64,000 nt of DNA from NCBI RefSeq assembly GCF_022201045.2, contig NC_068563.1, positions 7,316,001 to 7,380,000 on the forward strand, in the 5' to 3' direction. This DNA is from Citrus sinensis (Eukaryota; Streptophyta; Magnoliopsida; Sapindales; Rutaceae). Each line of letters opens with the position of its first letter. Positions within the stretch are counted from its first letter, which is position 1. The notes under the pieces were generated by a model, which was not told the DNA's origin, did no database searches, and worked only from the letters and a program-made list of their open reading frames with translations. The position numbers and the translations under genes are program-made. Of the stretch, positions 1-12,605 are shown piece after piece.

Positions 1-1300
1 TTTTTAATCATAACATGACATATAACAATCGTAAGAGTGAGGGGGACTATTTTCACCCTAAATTCCATTTTGTAGACTCATTCAATAATTTTAATATTTT
101 TATTTTTACTTTGGACACTCCTTGCAAATACCTAAATAGTCCACCATCAAATTGCTTGCATCAATTTATTTATCACACCTAACATACTTTCTTTTTCTTC
201 TTTTTTGACAAAAACGCACAGAAAAGAATATGTTGACGACAAATAATTACAAAATTTTGGGATTTAATAAAAATCTCTAAATTATTAAAATTTTGAGATT
301 TTTATTTTTAATAAATAAATTCAGTTATTTTAATAAAATTTTGTAAATTATAATTTTAATAAAAATGATTATTAAAATTTTGCAAAATATAAACTTAATA
401 AAAATCAGTTGAGCACCTCTATTTGAGATTTATTTTTATTAAATTTAGGGATATTTTTATAATTATAATTTTTTTATTTTTCAAAGTTTTTATAAAATGA
501 AATGATTTTTTAATTTATTTAAGGATAAAATTATCATTTCGTTTAAATTATTTAACGGTGTTAGTGTAAAAGTGGCTAATTGATACATATTTAAAATGAA
601 ATATGATGCAAAGAACATATTAAAAATTTGTGGTGGTTGAATGAATATAAAACAAAAGAGAGGTGGTGCAATGATAATTTCTCTTTATTTTTTAACGTAT
701 TAAGACAAACTAAATTGTTATTAAAGATGATAATTTTTGGGTTTCACAAAAGGTGTAATCTAATGACTGCTCTAAGTGGGTGTCAAGAAATGTAATTTAC
801 ATAATAAACAATTTAATAATACAAAACTTTATTAAATTAAGAGTACTCATAACATAATTGAACATGTAATTATAGTTATGATAACGGTTACTCATGAGTA
901 TTATATCTCAAAGTTTAAGCACTCTTGAGATAACGAATTTTTTTTATTTTTTAATTATTTATGATGTCGAAACTATACAATAAATACACATGTTTGATTT
1001 TAAAAAACATAAATAAGGGAGAGAAGAAAAAAAAATAAAGCGTAAAATATAAATTTTATATTCAATTAAATAATAAAAATAACATTAATTCTCTTTTTCA
1101 CTCATTTTTTCTTCTATTATTTCTGGTTAGAGCATTCTGTAAACGAAGTTGAACTCATACACAATTATCAAGAAACTAAAAATAAAAATAATAATTTAAT
1201 CCCACGTTACTGTCTTACCTTTTCTCACATGGCCTTGACAACAGACTCCCAACTCAAACAACAGACATAATCTCGTAAATATCTCAAAAACCAAGGCCAT
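1..1300. other. AT-rich intergenic DNA upstream of the first SAUR gene
   Basis: No open frame of note and no recognisable domain in either strand. The sequence is very AT-rich with many A and T runs. The last 150 bases before the SAUR TATA box become more C-rich, as is usual for a plant core promoter. Confidence 0.5.
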
Positions 1301-1323
1301 TGTCGTCTTTTCATCGTGTTACG

Positions 1324-1336
1324 CATTTATAAGATA
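1324..1336 (+). promoter_or_regulatory. Probable TATA box of the SAUR49/52-like gene
   Basis: The string ATTTATAAGATA lies about 115 bases before the start codon at 1445, followed by a C-rich leader. This spacing gives a leader of roughly 85 bases, normal for SAUR genes. No experimental start site is available. Confidence 0.5.
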
Positions 1337-1444
1337 CCCCCTTCCCCACTCCCCATGTAACTCCACTCTCCCACCCCACTTGAAAACAAGACTAAGACCA
1401 AAACCACTCCACTTTCCCACACTTTCCTTCACTTTCCTGAGAAA

Positions 1445-1885
1445 ATGTCGAAGTGCAACAAAATCCGTCACATTGTGAGGATCCGTCAGATGCTGAGGCA
1501 GTGGCGTAGGAAGGCCCGGATAGCGGCCTCGGCCTCCCGTGCGACGCCGTCCGATGTTCCAGCGGGACACGTGGCTGTCTGCGTGGGGAGCAGCTCTAGG
1601 AGGTTCATCGTGCGCGCGACGTACCTGAACCACCCCATGTTCAAGAAGCTCCTCGTGCAAGCCGAAGAGGAGTACGGTTTCAGCCACGTGGGCCCGTTAA
1701 CTATCCCCTGTGACGAGTCCACGTTCGAGGAGATCCTCCGGGTCGTCTCCCGCCCCGAAACCGGTACCCCGGATCCGTTATGGAGCGTCAAGGAGGTCCA
1801 GAGGTGCTGCCACGTGGGCATGAGGGATAACAATCTCCAGTTTTTGAACGAATCGAGGCCGTTGCTTCGTGGAGCGCTTGGCTGA
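1445..1885 (+). CDS. SAUR-family auxin-responsive protein, SAUR49/SAUR52-like (146 aa)
   Basis: Complete intronless frame. The N-terminus is basic (KIRHIVRIRQMLRQW at about residues 6-20), as in the Arabidopsis SAUR49/52/53/69 subgroup. The SAUR domain runs from about residue 37 (DVPAGHVAVCVG) through RFIVRATYLNHPMF and AEEEYGF to GPLTIPCDE near residue 90. A 45-residue tail follows, which the short SAURs lack. SAURs of this kind are known to bind PP2C-D phosphatases at the plasma membrane and relieve their inhibition of proton pumps, promoting cell expansion; this role is inferred here. The third codon positions are clearly more G+C-rich than in the other SAURs of the window. The start is the first ATG after the probable TATA box. 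A normal YVG is replaced by CVG. Family call is secure; the exact orthologue is likely but not proven. Confidence 0.93.
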   Translation: MSKCNKIRHIVRIRQMLRQWRRKARIAASASRATPSDVPAGHVAVCVGSSSRRFIVRATYLNHPMFKKLLVQAEEEYGFSHVGPLTIPCDESTFEEILRVVSRPETGTPDPLWSVKEVQRCCHVGMRDNNLQFLNESRPLLRGALG

Positions 1886-3640
1886 GTTGACTCGGCTGAG
1901 ATACCGAGCTGTGGATGAAACTAACAAAGAGAGAGAGATATATAATTTTTATATTTCTAGGATAATAATTAATTATTAATTAATTAATTATTGAGTTGGT
2001 TAGTGGGTTTTTTTATTATTTAAAAATATCAACTGGGTTTTGTGACTTTTGTTAAGGGAGGTGGCTGATACAGCGCCGTTTAGCTGAGTCATCCCGAGTC
2101 GATCAGACTCTGGAAGGTAGCAGGGAGGGATGATGAGAGGTTTTTTTTTTAATTTTTTAATTATTCTCTCTTGTAAATTCGGTGACTTAAATTGATTTAC
2201 TAATTGTATGAATTTGAGGGATAATTTGATGAACATTATTATTATCATCATCATCATCATCAATTTGTGTTATTTATTTTCTTGTTATTATTTATCAATG
2301 GTGAGATTTTTCACGAGTGTTGAAGCAATTTGTTTTTAATTTAGTTTTTGTTTATATTTTGGCAAAATTGTCTATTAACCCTCATACTCAATAATAATAA
2401 CAATAATATAATCCAAATATTATCTAAAATCTAAATCCCTACTTTGAAGTAAGAATACATTTTTACAGAATCATAAAATTAAAATTTCGTTGATTATGAA
2501 TCAATTTGAAATCAAGGATTTTTCGGAATCTGAAAAAATGTGGTTCATTTGTGGATAAAATCAAGTTTGTTGTATAAATTCGATACCAATAAATTAATTC
2601 AATAAAAAAGCTAAAAGTCCTAGGATACTTTCACTTAAATTTTTTTTATTTAAAATCTTGACAAAAATCTTAAAATTTCAACAAATTCAATGGTCGGTGA
2701 ATAACAAACTAAAGTAACTTTAGTAAATTAACTGTTAAATTAGTTTAGGTAGTCAAATTGAATTTGGAATTTTTACTAATAATCGTGACACAAATTTTTT
2801 TTTTTTTCCTAGTCATAAGGTGAAGGGTTCAACTCCCTATCTTCATTGTAATTGTATTTTATTTAACAATTGATATGATTGATGAATGTTTTATATGCAT
2901 TAGATTTTAGTTCAGTCGTATCACAATTCAAATGATTGACTTTTTTAAGGCTGGATCAAAATATCTAAATTTTGGATAAAATTTACTCCTATAAGATTAA
3001 GTAGTTAATAGAATTCTAATATTATAGAGTCATTGAAGAATTAAAATCTTCTCATAATCTAAGGAATTTTTAAAGATCTTTTACCATGTGTTATATAATA
3101 ACAATATATGAATATGATTTATTTTCTTTAATTAATGACTAGATAATACATAAATTTCTACTCATAAGAAGTTTAAATTAGAAGAGGATCTTATTCTTGA
3201 GCAAACTTTTAAATATAGTTTATAATTATTTAAATTTTAAAAATAAATGCATGATTACTATATCTTAATCGCACTTTAAAAGGATAGGCAATAAAATCTC
3301 TTTATTAATAGTTTTATAGTTGTGCAATTACAGAACAGTAGTACAACTTTTGCATAAACAAGATTTAAAGTTGTCATGTCAGTTAGTAAATAAATTTTCA
3401 AGACATCAAAGATAAGGTTGTACTAATCCGTGGAAAAAGTGAAGAAAAAGTAAGGGCAAAAACGCAACCAAGCGGTGGCTTTTGTCACCGTGACATAAAT
3501 AATAATTGTTAATCCTATTTATTATATTAATCATTCAAGTATTAAATGAGCAGGAAATACTTCAACATGGTGCACCTAGGTACACAAGATTACAATGGAA
3601 AAATATTAGTGGAAAAATAAATATATGAGTTGAAATTTTA
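1886..3640. other. Intergenic DNA, no gene seen
   Basis: AT-rich DNA with a short ATT/ATC triplet repeat near 2230-2262. No credible coding region. A degenerate foldback at about 3030-3205 belongs to a dispersed repeat described separately. Confidence 0.5.
3030..3205. repeat. Dispersed small foldback repeat, copy 1
   Basis: The left end carries AAAATCTTCTCATAATCT and the right end carries its approximate reverse complement (AGAAGAGGATCTTATTC). Related sequence occurs near 22834-23009 and, best preserved, at 37821-37995. No target duplication could be fixed. Likely an old MITE. Confidence 0.4.
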
Positions 3641-3650
3641 CTAATATTTA

Positions 3651-4539
3651 GGTAGTGTTTACTTTCTGGAGTGGGAGTGTGGAGTGTGGATTCCTCTCAC
3701 TCCAGTGTTTACTTACCTTAAAAAAGGGGGGAGTGGGAGTGGGAATCCGTGGATTCCACCCAATTTTGGAGTGGGGAGTGGGATTCCCACTCCCATGGGG
3801 AGAGGTGGGAGTGGGAATCTACTCCCCCCTCTTCCCATTTTATCCTTATAAAAATAAAATAAATAAATAATATTTAATAAAATAAATAAATAATATTTAA
3901 TAAAATAAATAATAACATATTTAATAAAATAAATAATAACATATTTAATAAAATAAATAATATCATATTTATTAAAAATAATAATTATATCATATTTATT
4001 TTATTAAATTTAATAAAATAAAAATAAATAAATATTATATTTAAATTAATAATATTAAACATTAATTTTAATAAATATTAATTATTTATTTAATAATAAT
4101 AAATATTTTATTCTAAAAAAAGATTAATTTTGTACTATATTATCAATAATAATATTTCATTTGTGTTGCTATTATTAATAATTTTTATTCACATAATTTA
4201 AATTAAAATTAATAAAAAATTATGATTTACATAATTAAGAATATTAGTAATTATTATTAATTTATAAATATAATAAAATATTTATTTTATTTTTCAAATA
4301 TATTTTTTATTAATTTTTTAATTACAAATTATAATTCTGTACATAAGGATAAAATTGTAATTTAAAACAATTTACTCCCAATCCAAGACAAAGTAAACAA
4401 ATAATTAGGATTCTGATTGACAATCCATACTTTTATTTAGTCTAAGTAAACACCCTACTCTCACTCCCACTCCACACTCCTAATCCAAGGATTCCCACTC
4501 CTCAGGATTCTCACTCCAATCCAAAAAGTAAACGCAGCA
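3651..4539. mobile_element. PIF/Harbinger-like non-autonomous DNA transposon
   Basis: The element starts GGTAGTGTTTACTTTCTGGA and its other end, read in reverse complement, is TGCTGCGTTTACTTTTTGGA. Both ends are followed by inverted GAGTGGGAGTG-type tracts (3671-3800 and 4460-4520). It is flanked by TTA on both sides (3648-3650 and 4540-4542), the 3-bp duplication typical of Harbinger elements. The interior is nearly pure A+T and encodes no transposase, so it depends on another element for movement. The superfamily call rests on the TTA duplication and terminal style. Confidence 0.7.
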
Positions 4540-4542
4540 TTA

Positions 4543-6229
4543 GTGAATTTTACGTTTGTACCCCTCAATTTTATATATTACTATACAGCCAAGGATATCA
4601 TTTATGATTTCTCCATTGTGGCCCCCACAATGCCTCGGCCTCGTCATTTTACTGAAATAATCTTAAAGCCTGCTTTATTTTACGTTCTATAATGGCCTCT
4701 ATCAAACCAAAATCTAAGTTTTGTCATTCTACATCAACATACCGAGATAGCGTGGAATACTAATAACAACATGTCATTTTGACAGATTTGGTCGGTCTTA
4801 TAATAGGATAATCTATTTTTATGTTACGAGACCCACTAGTTTTAAAGTAAAAAGTTTAATAAGTCTCACTACTTGGCAAATGATGGGTTTGGTGTATCAC
4901 CTTAGCATGCTAAGATAATCCGCTCAACGTAAGGTAAGTTTTTCTCTTAAATTAGGATCACAACAAAGTTAATAATATCAATGGTAAAATATTGCTTTTG
5001 ATGTTTTAGATATTGTCTTAGGTTAAATAACCATATGATATAAAGCACTTTTAAACAAAACAATGATATATAGTATCGAAAACATAAAAGTTCAAAGGAA
5101 CCATCCCTCGGAATATTTCTACATCATTGGAGTAAATGTTAGATAGCATTAATTATTTGGGGTTATGTTAAGTTTTCAATATTAAAGGGGTAGTACTAGA
5201 GTATGTCAAAATATTTGGGGTTTGTTTAAAATATTCCTATTAAAAAATTATTTGAATTTCGAAGGTTTTCTTTTGAATACTTTGAAAGATTGAATTTAGC
5301 TTAAAATAATCGTATTTAGCAATTCTCAAAAAAAAAAAAAGGCCTGTTTAAGGCGATAATCCATGTCCCACTAGAAACGATAAAATGAGCTGTAAGCATG
5401 ATTATTGGCTTTTGATCATGTCAATTAAAAAGCCAACCATTCAGATAATTAAATGACACGCTAAGCTGTTCATGAGAAAATTCAACATCAATGTCGCAAT
5501 GGATTTGTCTTCCATTTTGTTGTCGTTGTCACATTAATTCAAATTGGTATCTCCATCAACGAAAGTTGTGAACGATTATGATTGAAGACTCGTTTTGGAT
5601 GCAGAGAATGCTTCTATTAGGACTGATTAAGCTTAATAGGTTCACTTGAGTGTAAGATTTAATTGGACCAAATTAAATAGAGACCGAAATAAATTCAGAT
5701 GCAAACATATCGTGCATGTACATTTTTTTGTTAAATCAACACTAAGGCCTATTTGAAATTGAGATTAAATAGTTGTAGATTAAAAATTAAAATATTAAAA
5801 TATTTAGTAAACAATAGCTGTTGTGACTTTAAAAATAAGTTGATTTGATTTTTCACTTGTGTAATTAAAATTTATATTTTTTATTATTTTTAAAATTATT
5901 ATTTAAAAGTCATATTTATTATGAATTATTAACTTTTATTTCATAATTATAATATTTTTTTTCCACAACCACCGTAGCTTAACTCAATCAGGGCCAATAT
6001 CAAGTTAAAAAAAAAATTAAAGTATTGAATAAAAATTTTACCTGTTTTCATGCATGTTCTATGTTTAAACTTCCTATTTACGTTATGTGTGTCATGGCCT
6101 GGCACATAATTTCTCTGTTATGATCCTCATTGTTGGCCGCCTCAATTTTGCCGATTTTTACGTTATACCCAATAAAAGTTTGTGGTTTATGAATTATGGC
6201 CCTCACTGGGCCAAAATCTTGGTTCCCAC
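4543..6229. other. Intergenic DNA with one MITE, no gene seen
   Basis: No convincing open frame. Contains the MITE copy at about 5745-5985 that pairs with 6892-7174. The rest is AT-rich unique-looking sequence. Confidence 0.5.
5745..5985. repeat. MITE-like repeat, copy 1 of a local pair
   Basis: Shares its order of short blocks with 6892-7174: a TTTGAGATTGAG-like start, ATTTAGTAAACA about 60 bases in, an AT-rich middle, and a TTTTTTCCACA-CAAC-GTAG end. The two copies are about 1.1 kb apart in the same orientation. No coding capacity. Boundaries are approximate. Confidence 0.45.
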
Positions 6230-6667
6230 TAGAGATGGCAAAACCCCGGGCCGGGTCCGGGTATTACCATGACCAGACCCTACCCGGATGTAACCGGTCC
6301 GGGTCCAGGTCCGGGCCGGGTTTTAATCCGGATACCCGAATTTTATATTTTTTAATATTTTATGTGTATATATTTTTTATTTTTTGGTAATTTTATAAGT
6401 TTTAAATTTATTTCAATAAAATTTGACATGAAAATATAAACTTTAAGTGTTTAAAATTATATATATATATATAATAAATGAGTCAAATAAATATAAAATA
6501 TTTAAAATAATATATATTTTATAATTTTTTTAATAAAATCCGGGTTCCGGATTTATCAAGTGATGCCCAAGACCGACCCGGCTTCATACCCGGGCCGGGT
6601 AATACCCGGCCCGCAACGCCCGGGTACGGTCCGGGTCCGGACCGGACGGGTATTTTTGCCATCTCTA
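6230..6667. mobile_element. hAT-like foldback MITE with G+C-rich ends
   Basis: Ends are TAGAGATGGCAAAA and its inverted partner TTTTTGCCATCTCTA. Perfect 8-bp direct repeats GTTCCCAC flank it at 6222-6229 and 6668-6675, the duplication length of the hAT superfamily. Both arms carry repeated CCGGGTC-type motifs in opposite orientation, while the middle is A+T-rich. It contains no transposase. Short open frames here are by-products of the G+C-rich repeats. Confidence 0.8.
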
Positions 6668-6891
6668 GTTCCCACATTGCACTTAACTTAAAAGCTTAAA
6701 AGCTTTGGATAGTTGACCATCACATACTACATTATTTTGTATTTCGAATTCAAATCTATTAAGTAGTTATATTTAAACATCAAAGCAGTTAACTTTGCAA
6801 TTTTGTCATTTTGGCCCCAATGTTTTGACACTCAAAAATTCAAATCCGGCTCCTGCCATGATTAGAAATGTTTTCGTTATCAAATAATTAC

Positions 6892-7174
6892 AGGGTGCAT
6901 TTGAGATTGAGCTTGAACAGTTGTACCTTAAAAGTTAGAGCACTAAAGTGTTTAGTAAACATTAACTGATGTATATTATAAGTTATTTTAATATAATTTT
7001 TTACTTATATAATAAAAAATATATTATATCTTTAATAATTTTAATTTATTAAAATTATTATGTAAAATTTATATTTACTATATATTATTAATTTTTATTT
7101 GATAGTTACAATTTTTTTTTCCACAGCAACTGTAGTTTAAAAACTATAGCACCTTAATCCCAAACAAGACCACA
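6892..7174. repeat. MITE-like repeat, copy 2 of a local pair
   Basis: Begins with GCATTTGAGATTGAGC and ends with CTTAATCCCAAACAAGAC, whose reverse complement resembles the start, so it is a foldback. Shares block order with 5745-5985. No coding capacity. Confidence 0.45.
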
Positions 7175-10100
7175 ATCCGCCACATTCAATGTCATAATTT
7201 TTTTTTTTTTTTTTGTCTCTTGGAATTAATAGTTCTTGATAAAACTATTCGATGCCATATATAATTGATAAGGTTGCTTTGAGCAATTGAAGGTTCATAG
7301 AAGGAAGCAAGCAATCCCACTAGTCTTTGTGGACGTCAAGTCATGAGACAATGAAGTTAATTGCCATTAATAATTCATTGTATCTCTTGTTTAATTTTGA
7401 TGGATGTGATCAGAAGAAATTGCGCTGCGGTCGCTAGTTCTGAGAATAACAACAAAGTGTCCAAAGTCCATACGTAATTTGTCGATGCATGATTGCAGTA
7501 CTTGTATTTATCTTCAATGCATGTAATTCCTCGTTGAAATAAATTTAAAAAAAAAAGAGTATTATTATGATTATTACTATTATTAAAGCCAACTCCGTGG
7601 CAATGAAAATACTGTAGAAAATGATATGCCTCTAGAATCTCACATCTTTATTTCATGAATGAACTGAAATTGTTAAAACAAAATAAGATTATGTCAGACA
7701 ATTTTTAATGTTTGAAAAAAAAACTCATTAATCTCGAGTTTTGACTTTAAAAGGTATGAAATTTGAGTTTTCTTACTATAGTTAAGTTATCGCCAAAATT
7801 TAGTCAAGTTGGTGTGTGGGCTGTCAATTAGATCCTCACGCTAACATCTGAATTTACTTGCAGGGGGGAAACAACTTTTGCCTTTTTCTTATAGTCTGAC
7901 GACTATGAATTGAACCCTAGCGAGTACCTATAACCACAAAAACCATCAAGTACGTGGAAGTTTTTCTAACGTTAATTTTTTGATGCTCAAGTCAATTTCA
8001 CAAGTTTATTAAAAAAGATATAGTGTTCAGTTTTTATAAACTAAATGAAGAGAAAAAAAAAAAAACACGTAAGAAGAACATTTCTCTCCTTTAAATAATA
8101 AAAATAGGGACGGATCAAGAAGAAGAATTCGAATTAAATCAAATAAGATAATTTAGATATCGAGAGTGGATAAGATCCGCGAAAAAGAAAAGCCCACACC
8201 TCTTGAGCTCTTGAGAGTTTAAAATAATTATTGATAATTGTGCTGTAAAAATAATCAGTTGTGAAAATAATCAATTAAACATTTAGTAATTTAAAAAAAT
8301 GTTCGTAAATTTTAAGCACAAGCAAATGTGTTTGGTAAATTTTTACTACTAAATTGTTATAAGAAAAATATGACTAAATTGAACATAATGTTGAATAAAA
8401 TTTATTTACACATATTACACATATATAAAAAAAATATTTTTAATTGTGTACATATAATAATTGAATAACAAAATGAATATCTTTATATTATTAATTTTAA
8501 TTTTTATTACTTATGCTAATGTAATTGTTAATAATAATAACTCTTTAGGTTAGTGATTTTATTTCTAAATTAATAAGGATGATTTTGAATTTTTATAATA
8601 TATATGAGAATATATATGAAATTGTATTGAGTATAAAAAGAATTTTTAAAATCAAATTTTAAAAAACTACTCGTTTTGTGATTTTCAAAATCTATTATAA
8701 GATGAGGTGATTTTGTTAAAAGTGATTTCTAACAAAAATTATTAAACACCAAAATTAATTTTTAATTTTTTAAAATTATTTTTCAGTCTCCCAAAGCAAT
8801 TCTAAATAGACCGATATAAAGCAATTCCAAATAGGCGGCTATAAGGATTGAAATCCTCTTTCCACTGAGTCAAGGTGCAACATTTAATCTTTGATTTTTT
8901 GAAGAGGATTGGGAAAGTGATTTTCAATAGGTTTATCCTCAATTTAACTGTCTCCTCACCCAAATCCTACTCACCAACGTTCCTTTGACTAAGTTAATGA
9001 CAAGACGAGCATAATAAGGCTTTATATATAGGCTCTTCTCCAACTACAACTAAACGACACCAAAAGGGGGGGAAAAAGGTTAAACCAAATAGCCTTTTTG
9101 AAGACCATATTATATATGTGATGTGAAACGATTTTTAGAATTGGAAATAAATTGACAAAACACATAAACTGGGAATGGAAATGCGAAAATCCATCTTCTA
9201 TCATGAAAATTTATATTAGTTCAATTTATTTTATTCTACTTGAACCAAGAGAGTGTTTAATCTCTTGAGTTGTTTCATTTTTAATTAATTATCCAATATA
9301 TTTTAAATCTAACTATAAATATCAGAGGGTTTTTATTGGCACCTCTATTTGGCACTGGTGAATCCTTGAATAGTTTCTTTAGTTTTTAAGTTAAAGATTT
9401 AAAGTTCACATTGGCATTCGAGTTCAGTTTGTGTCGATTTCTCAATAAAAATAAATTCAGCTGTTAAAATCATTTTTTTACATCAACATAATATACAGAG
9501 AGTTAACAATAATTTGCATTTAAAATATATACCAAAATCCTCCTTAGTGTAAAATTACAACGGCATGAAATCACAATAGAAATGTGATTAAGAAAGGTCA
9601 ATAGCTATTCTATTCAAGTGAAGAGAGAGAAACTTGTCATTTAAGCTTAACTTCATTAATGGTCCTAAAGCAAATTGATTCCCATGAGTGCTTTCTAGCA
9701 TTGGCCTTGAAAAAACATGATTTTGGTTTTAACACAAACACAATAAATCAAAGACCGGTGCTAGTAGCGCCCCTCTAGAATCTTTGTAAAACCACCCCGA
9801 TTCTATATATTGACATTTTCACGCCTACGAATTGGAGTACAGAATGGTAAGCACCTCCTTTTTTTCTATTTAGATTTTCTTTCGATTAAAGAAAGGAGAA
9901 AGCACTGCGTAGATGTCCTTTCAAGAGGCTTCTTCACTAGCAAATAATAAACACTAATTGAACAGAATTTCAATCTAGAGTCTAACTGTCTAAGCTTTTT
10001 TTTTTAAAAAAAAAAAAGAAAAAAAAATTGAAGAACAATCGACCAAGATACAAAGGCACCAAGAAATAGACAAGGTAGAGATGATAAAATTCAGGTCCGG

Positions 10101-11739
10101 GTCTGGATTAAGATTCTTATATCCGGATCCGTAAAAAATATGTGGATATGGATGCAGGTAATATCCGCATAGATTGGGGTAGATATTTAGAATATTTGAA
10201 TCCGTAAAAATTAAAATTTAATAATTTAAAATATAATTTAAAATTCAACAATTTACCTAATAAAATCCAATCATAATTCAGCAATCAACAATTTAAACCG
10301 AGAGTAATATACAACACCACAAAGTCACAAATAAAAATACACAATATAAATCAAACATTAAGAATAACATAAATCCAAGTCTAGCATAACTACAAATCCA
10401 CAAATAAAATTATAAAAACACCACAAATCCACATTAATGGATCCCAATATATTTCTTAATTTAATTTAATTTTTATATTTTTAATTAATCCTGTTATGTT
10501 TTTTATTTACTTATATATTTTTTCATTTAATTTTAATTTAACAAATAATTTCAGTAAAACAAATCATGCGGATCTAGATATCCAATGGGGTATACTTAAT
10601 AAATAGGTTTTATAAGGACTTCAAATTGGTGTTAGAAACCCCACACTGAATTGCACTCATGTCACCCAAGAAACACAGCGCAGGCCCAGACCCATTGGCT
10701 CTTGTCTTAGAATCGCTTTGTACAACAATTTTCTTGCCCTCTCATCCATTGAGTAATAATATAATTATAAATTCTTGTATAAATTTTTTTTTTCACAAAC
10801 TGATGTGGCATGAATTAATTGCTTAGATTAGATATCTCTTAGTCTACTTGTTTTGTTTTTATTATTTTTTATTTTTATTCAATCAACAAGTTAATACCAA
10901 ATTAATTTGTATAAAATAAGTTTATATAAGAATTTGTGACTATATCATTACTCTCCATCCGTTACATATTCAAAAATATACACTATTATTACTATTATTT
11001 TTTTTTCTTTAAAAAAAAGGTTTATTTCTTTAGACAATTCAATTTGAGGATGGGACTTAACCATGATCATTTTATTTACTACATGCTAAGAATTTGATCA
11101 TCAGCGAAGTAAGCTCTTTTGGGGGACCCTTTTTCTTGTCAGCTGTCACAACAGTTGGCCGTTAAGGTCCTGAACTGTTAAAGCTTGCTTAGCATGTTGG
11201 AAGATGAAATATAAAATTTGTATTCCAACTGATTTTGTCATATATGATGTGATATATTAAGTAATTATTTATTTTATTGTGAATACGGTCACACGTGACG
11301 AGGCATGTGAATACTATTTTAGTTAGGAATCAAAGTTTTTATCCGAACTTCATTAGTGTAGCATTACTTAATTAAGGACATGTTCATGAAAATAAATTTT
11401 AAAAAATTAATAATCATTAATATAAATTGTAAATAGATCTCTAATATTATCAGAACATGCTCAATAACCATTTATTATTAATATAAATTAATACTTTATT
11501 ATTTTATAGGATAATATTGAAGTACACGTTATCAAGTTTATATTTTTAATTTCTACAAAATAATTATTTTTACGAACGAGTAGTTTATAACTGTATCATT
11601 AAGTATTTACACTAAAATTCTAAGTACTGATGTCCAATTTATTGACATAAATAAAGAAAATTTAGAGGGAAAAAAAGGGGAAAATAAAAAGAAAAAGTTT
11701 CGCTATTGTTGTCCAAGTAATGTGCGCTGCATGGACGCA

Positions 11740-11880
11740 TTACACGTAAGCAGCAAATGGTGATAATGGCATCCACGTCAGCGAGTAGCGGCAGTCCACG
11801 TGGCACACATCAGATGTTCCACTTAGGCACTTATTTAACGGATACGCGGGCCCAAATGTGGGTTGGGAATCACGTGCTTC
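11740..11880. promoter_or_regulatory. Cluster of ACGT-core (G-box/ABRE-like) motifs
   Basis: Four ACGT cores occur within about 130 bases: TACACGTAAG (11741-11750), CCACGTCAGC (11774-11783), the palindrome CCACGTGG (11796-11803) and CACGTG (11871-11876). The segment is also more G+C-rich than its surroundings. Such clusters are typical binding sites for plant bZIP and bHLH factors. No gene could be found next to it, so it may be an orphan promoter or chance. Confidence 0.35.
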
Positions 11881-12605
11881 TCATCCCCATGCAATAGTAA
11901 TGCCAAAGAGATTCCCAAGCACATATCTGAATCCGTTATCTAACGGACCACTCACAAAATTACATTCGTCATTTCTGTTTGGCTAGATCACAGTTTCTTA
12001 TTTATGAGAAAACTGAGGTGAGATTATCAAGAATCTGCAAATTTTTTAAAAAATAAAATTATTTTATTGACAGGCCCCAGTACAGACTCGTACCTTCCTA
12101 ACAAGACAAGTTTATCCCCATCCTTGGCTCGCTCGACGCGCTAAAGCCTCATAAAATGTTGGGGATATTTTCGGTAAAAAGTGAAAAGAGTATTCTTCAT
12201 TTTTTTTCTTAAAAAAAAAAGGTTGGCAACCAAGGCAACTTGTGTTGGTGCCCGGATTACAACGATGTCGTTTCCTAGGTAAATCAGGATAGAACCAACT
12301 TTACCATAATATTCTATAAGATAGAATTAAAAAATTGTGCAACATAAAAAATTATAGAATATATCACAAGTATTTACACCCAATTAATATATGTATGTCA
12401 TATATACATTTATTTTGAAAAATTATCATATAATTTTAGTTACCTTTAATCGAATCACACATAGTATACCTATATTAATTGGATATAATATTCCTAATGT
12501 ACATGCACTCTAGAATTTCTCATTCGATGACAGCTAAAACAATTAAGCACATATTCCTATTGATATAAATACTAATGAACTAACGTAATCTTACATTATA
12601 TTATA

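Larger units (their letters stand above)
6668..12605. other. Long intergenic stretch, no gene seen
   Basis: No open frame over about 60 codons looks real. Contains a MITE copy (6892-7174), a possible diverged hAT-like fragment with GGTCCGGGTCTGG at 10079-10110, long A/T runs (for example 9997-10028), and a small island rich in ACGT cores near 11740-11880. Confidence 0.5.

Noticed and set aside
1319-1833. Open frames of 115-122 codons antisense to the first SAUR gene
   Set aside because: They are shadows of the G+C-rich SAUR coding sequence and have no known domain.
10079-10630. Possible hAT-like element with GGTCCGGGTCTGG start
   Set aside because: No convincing inverted partner or 8-base flanks.
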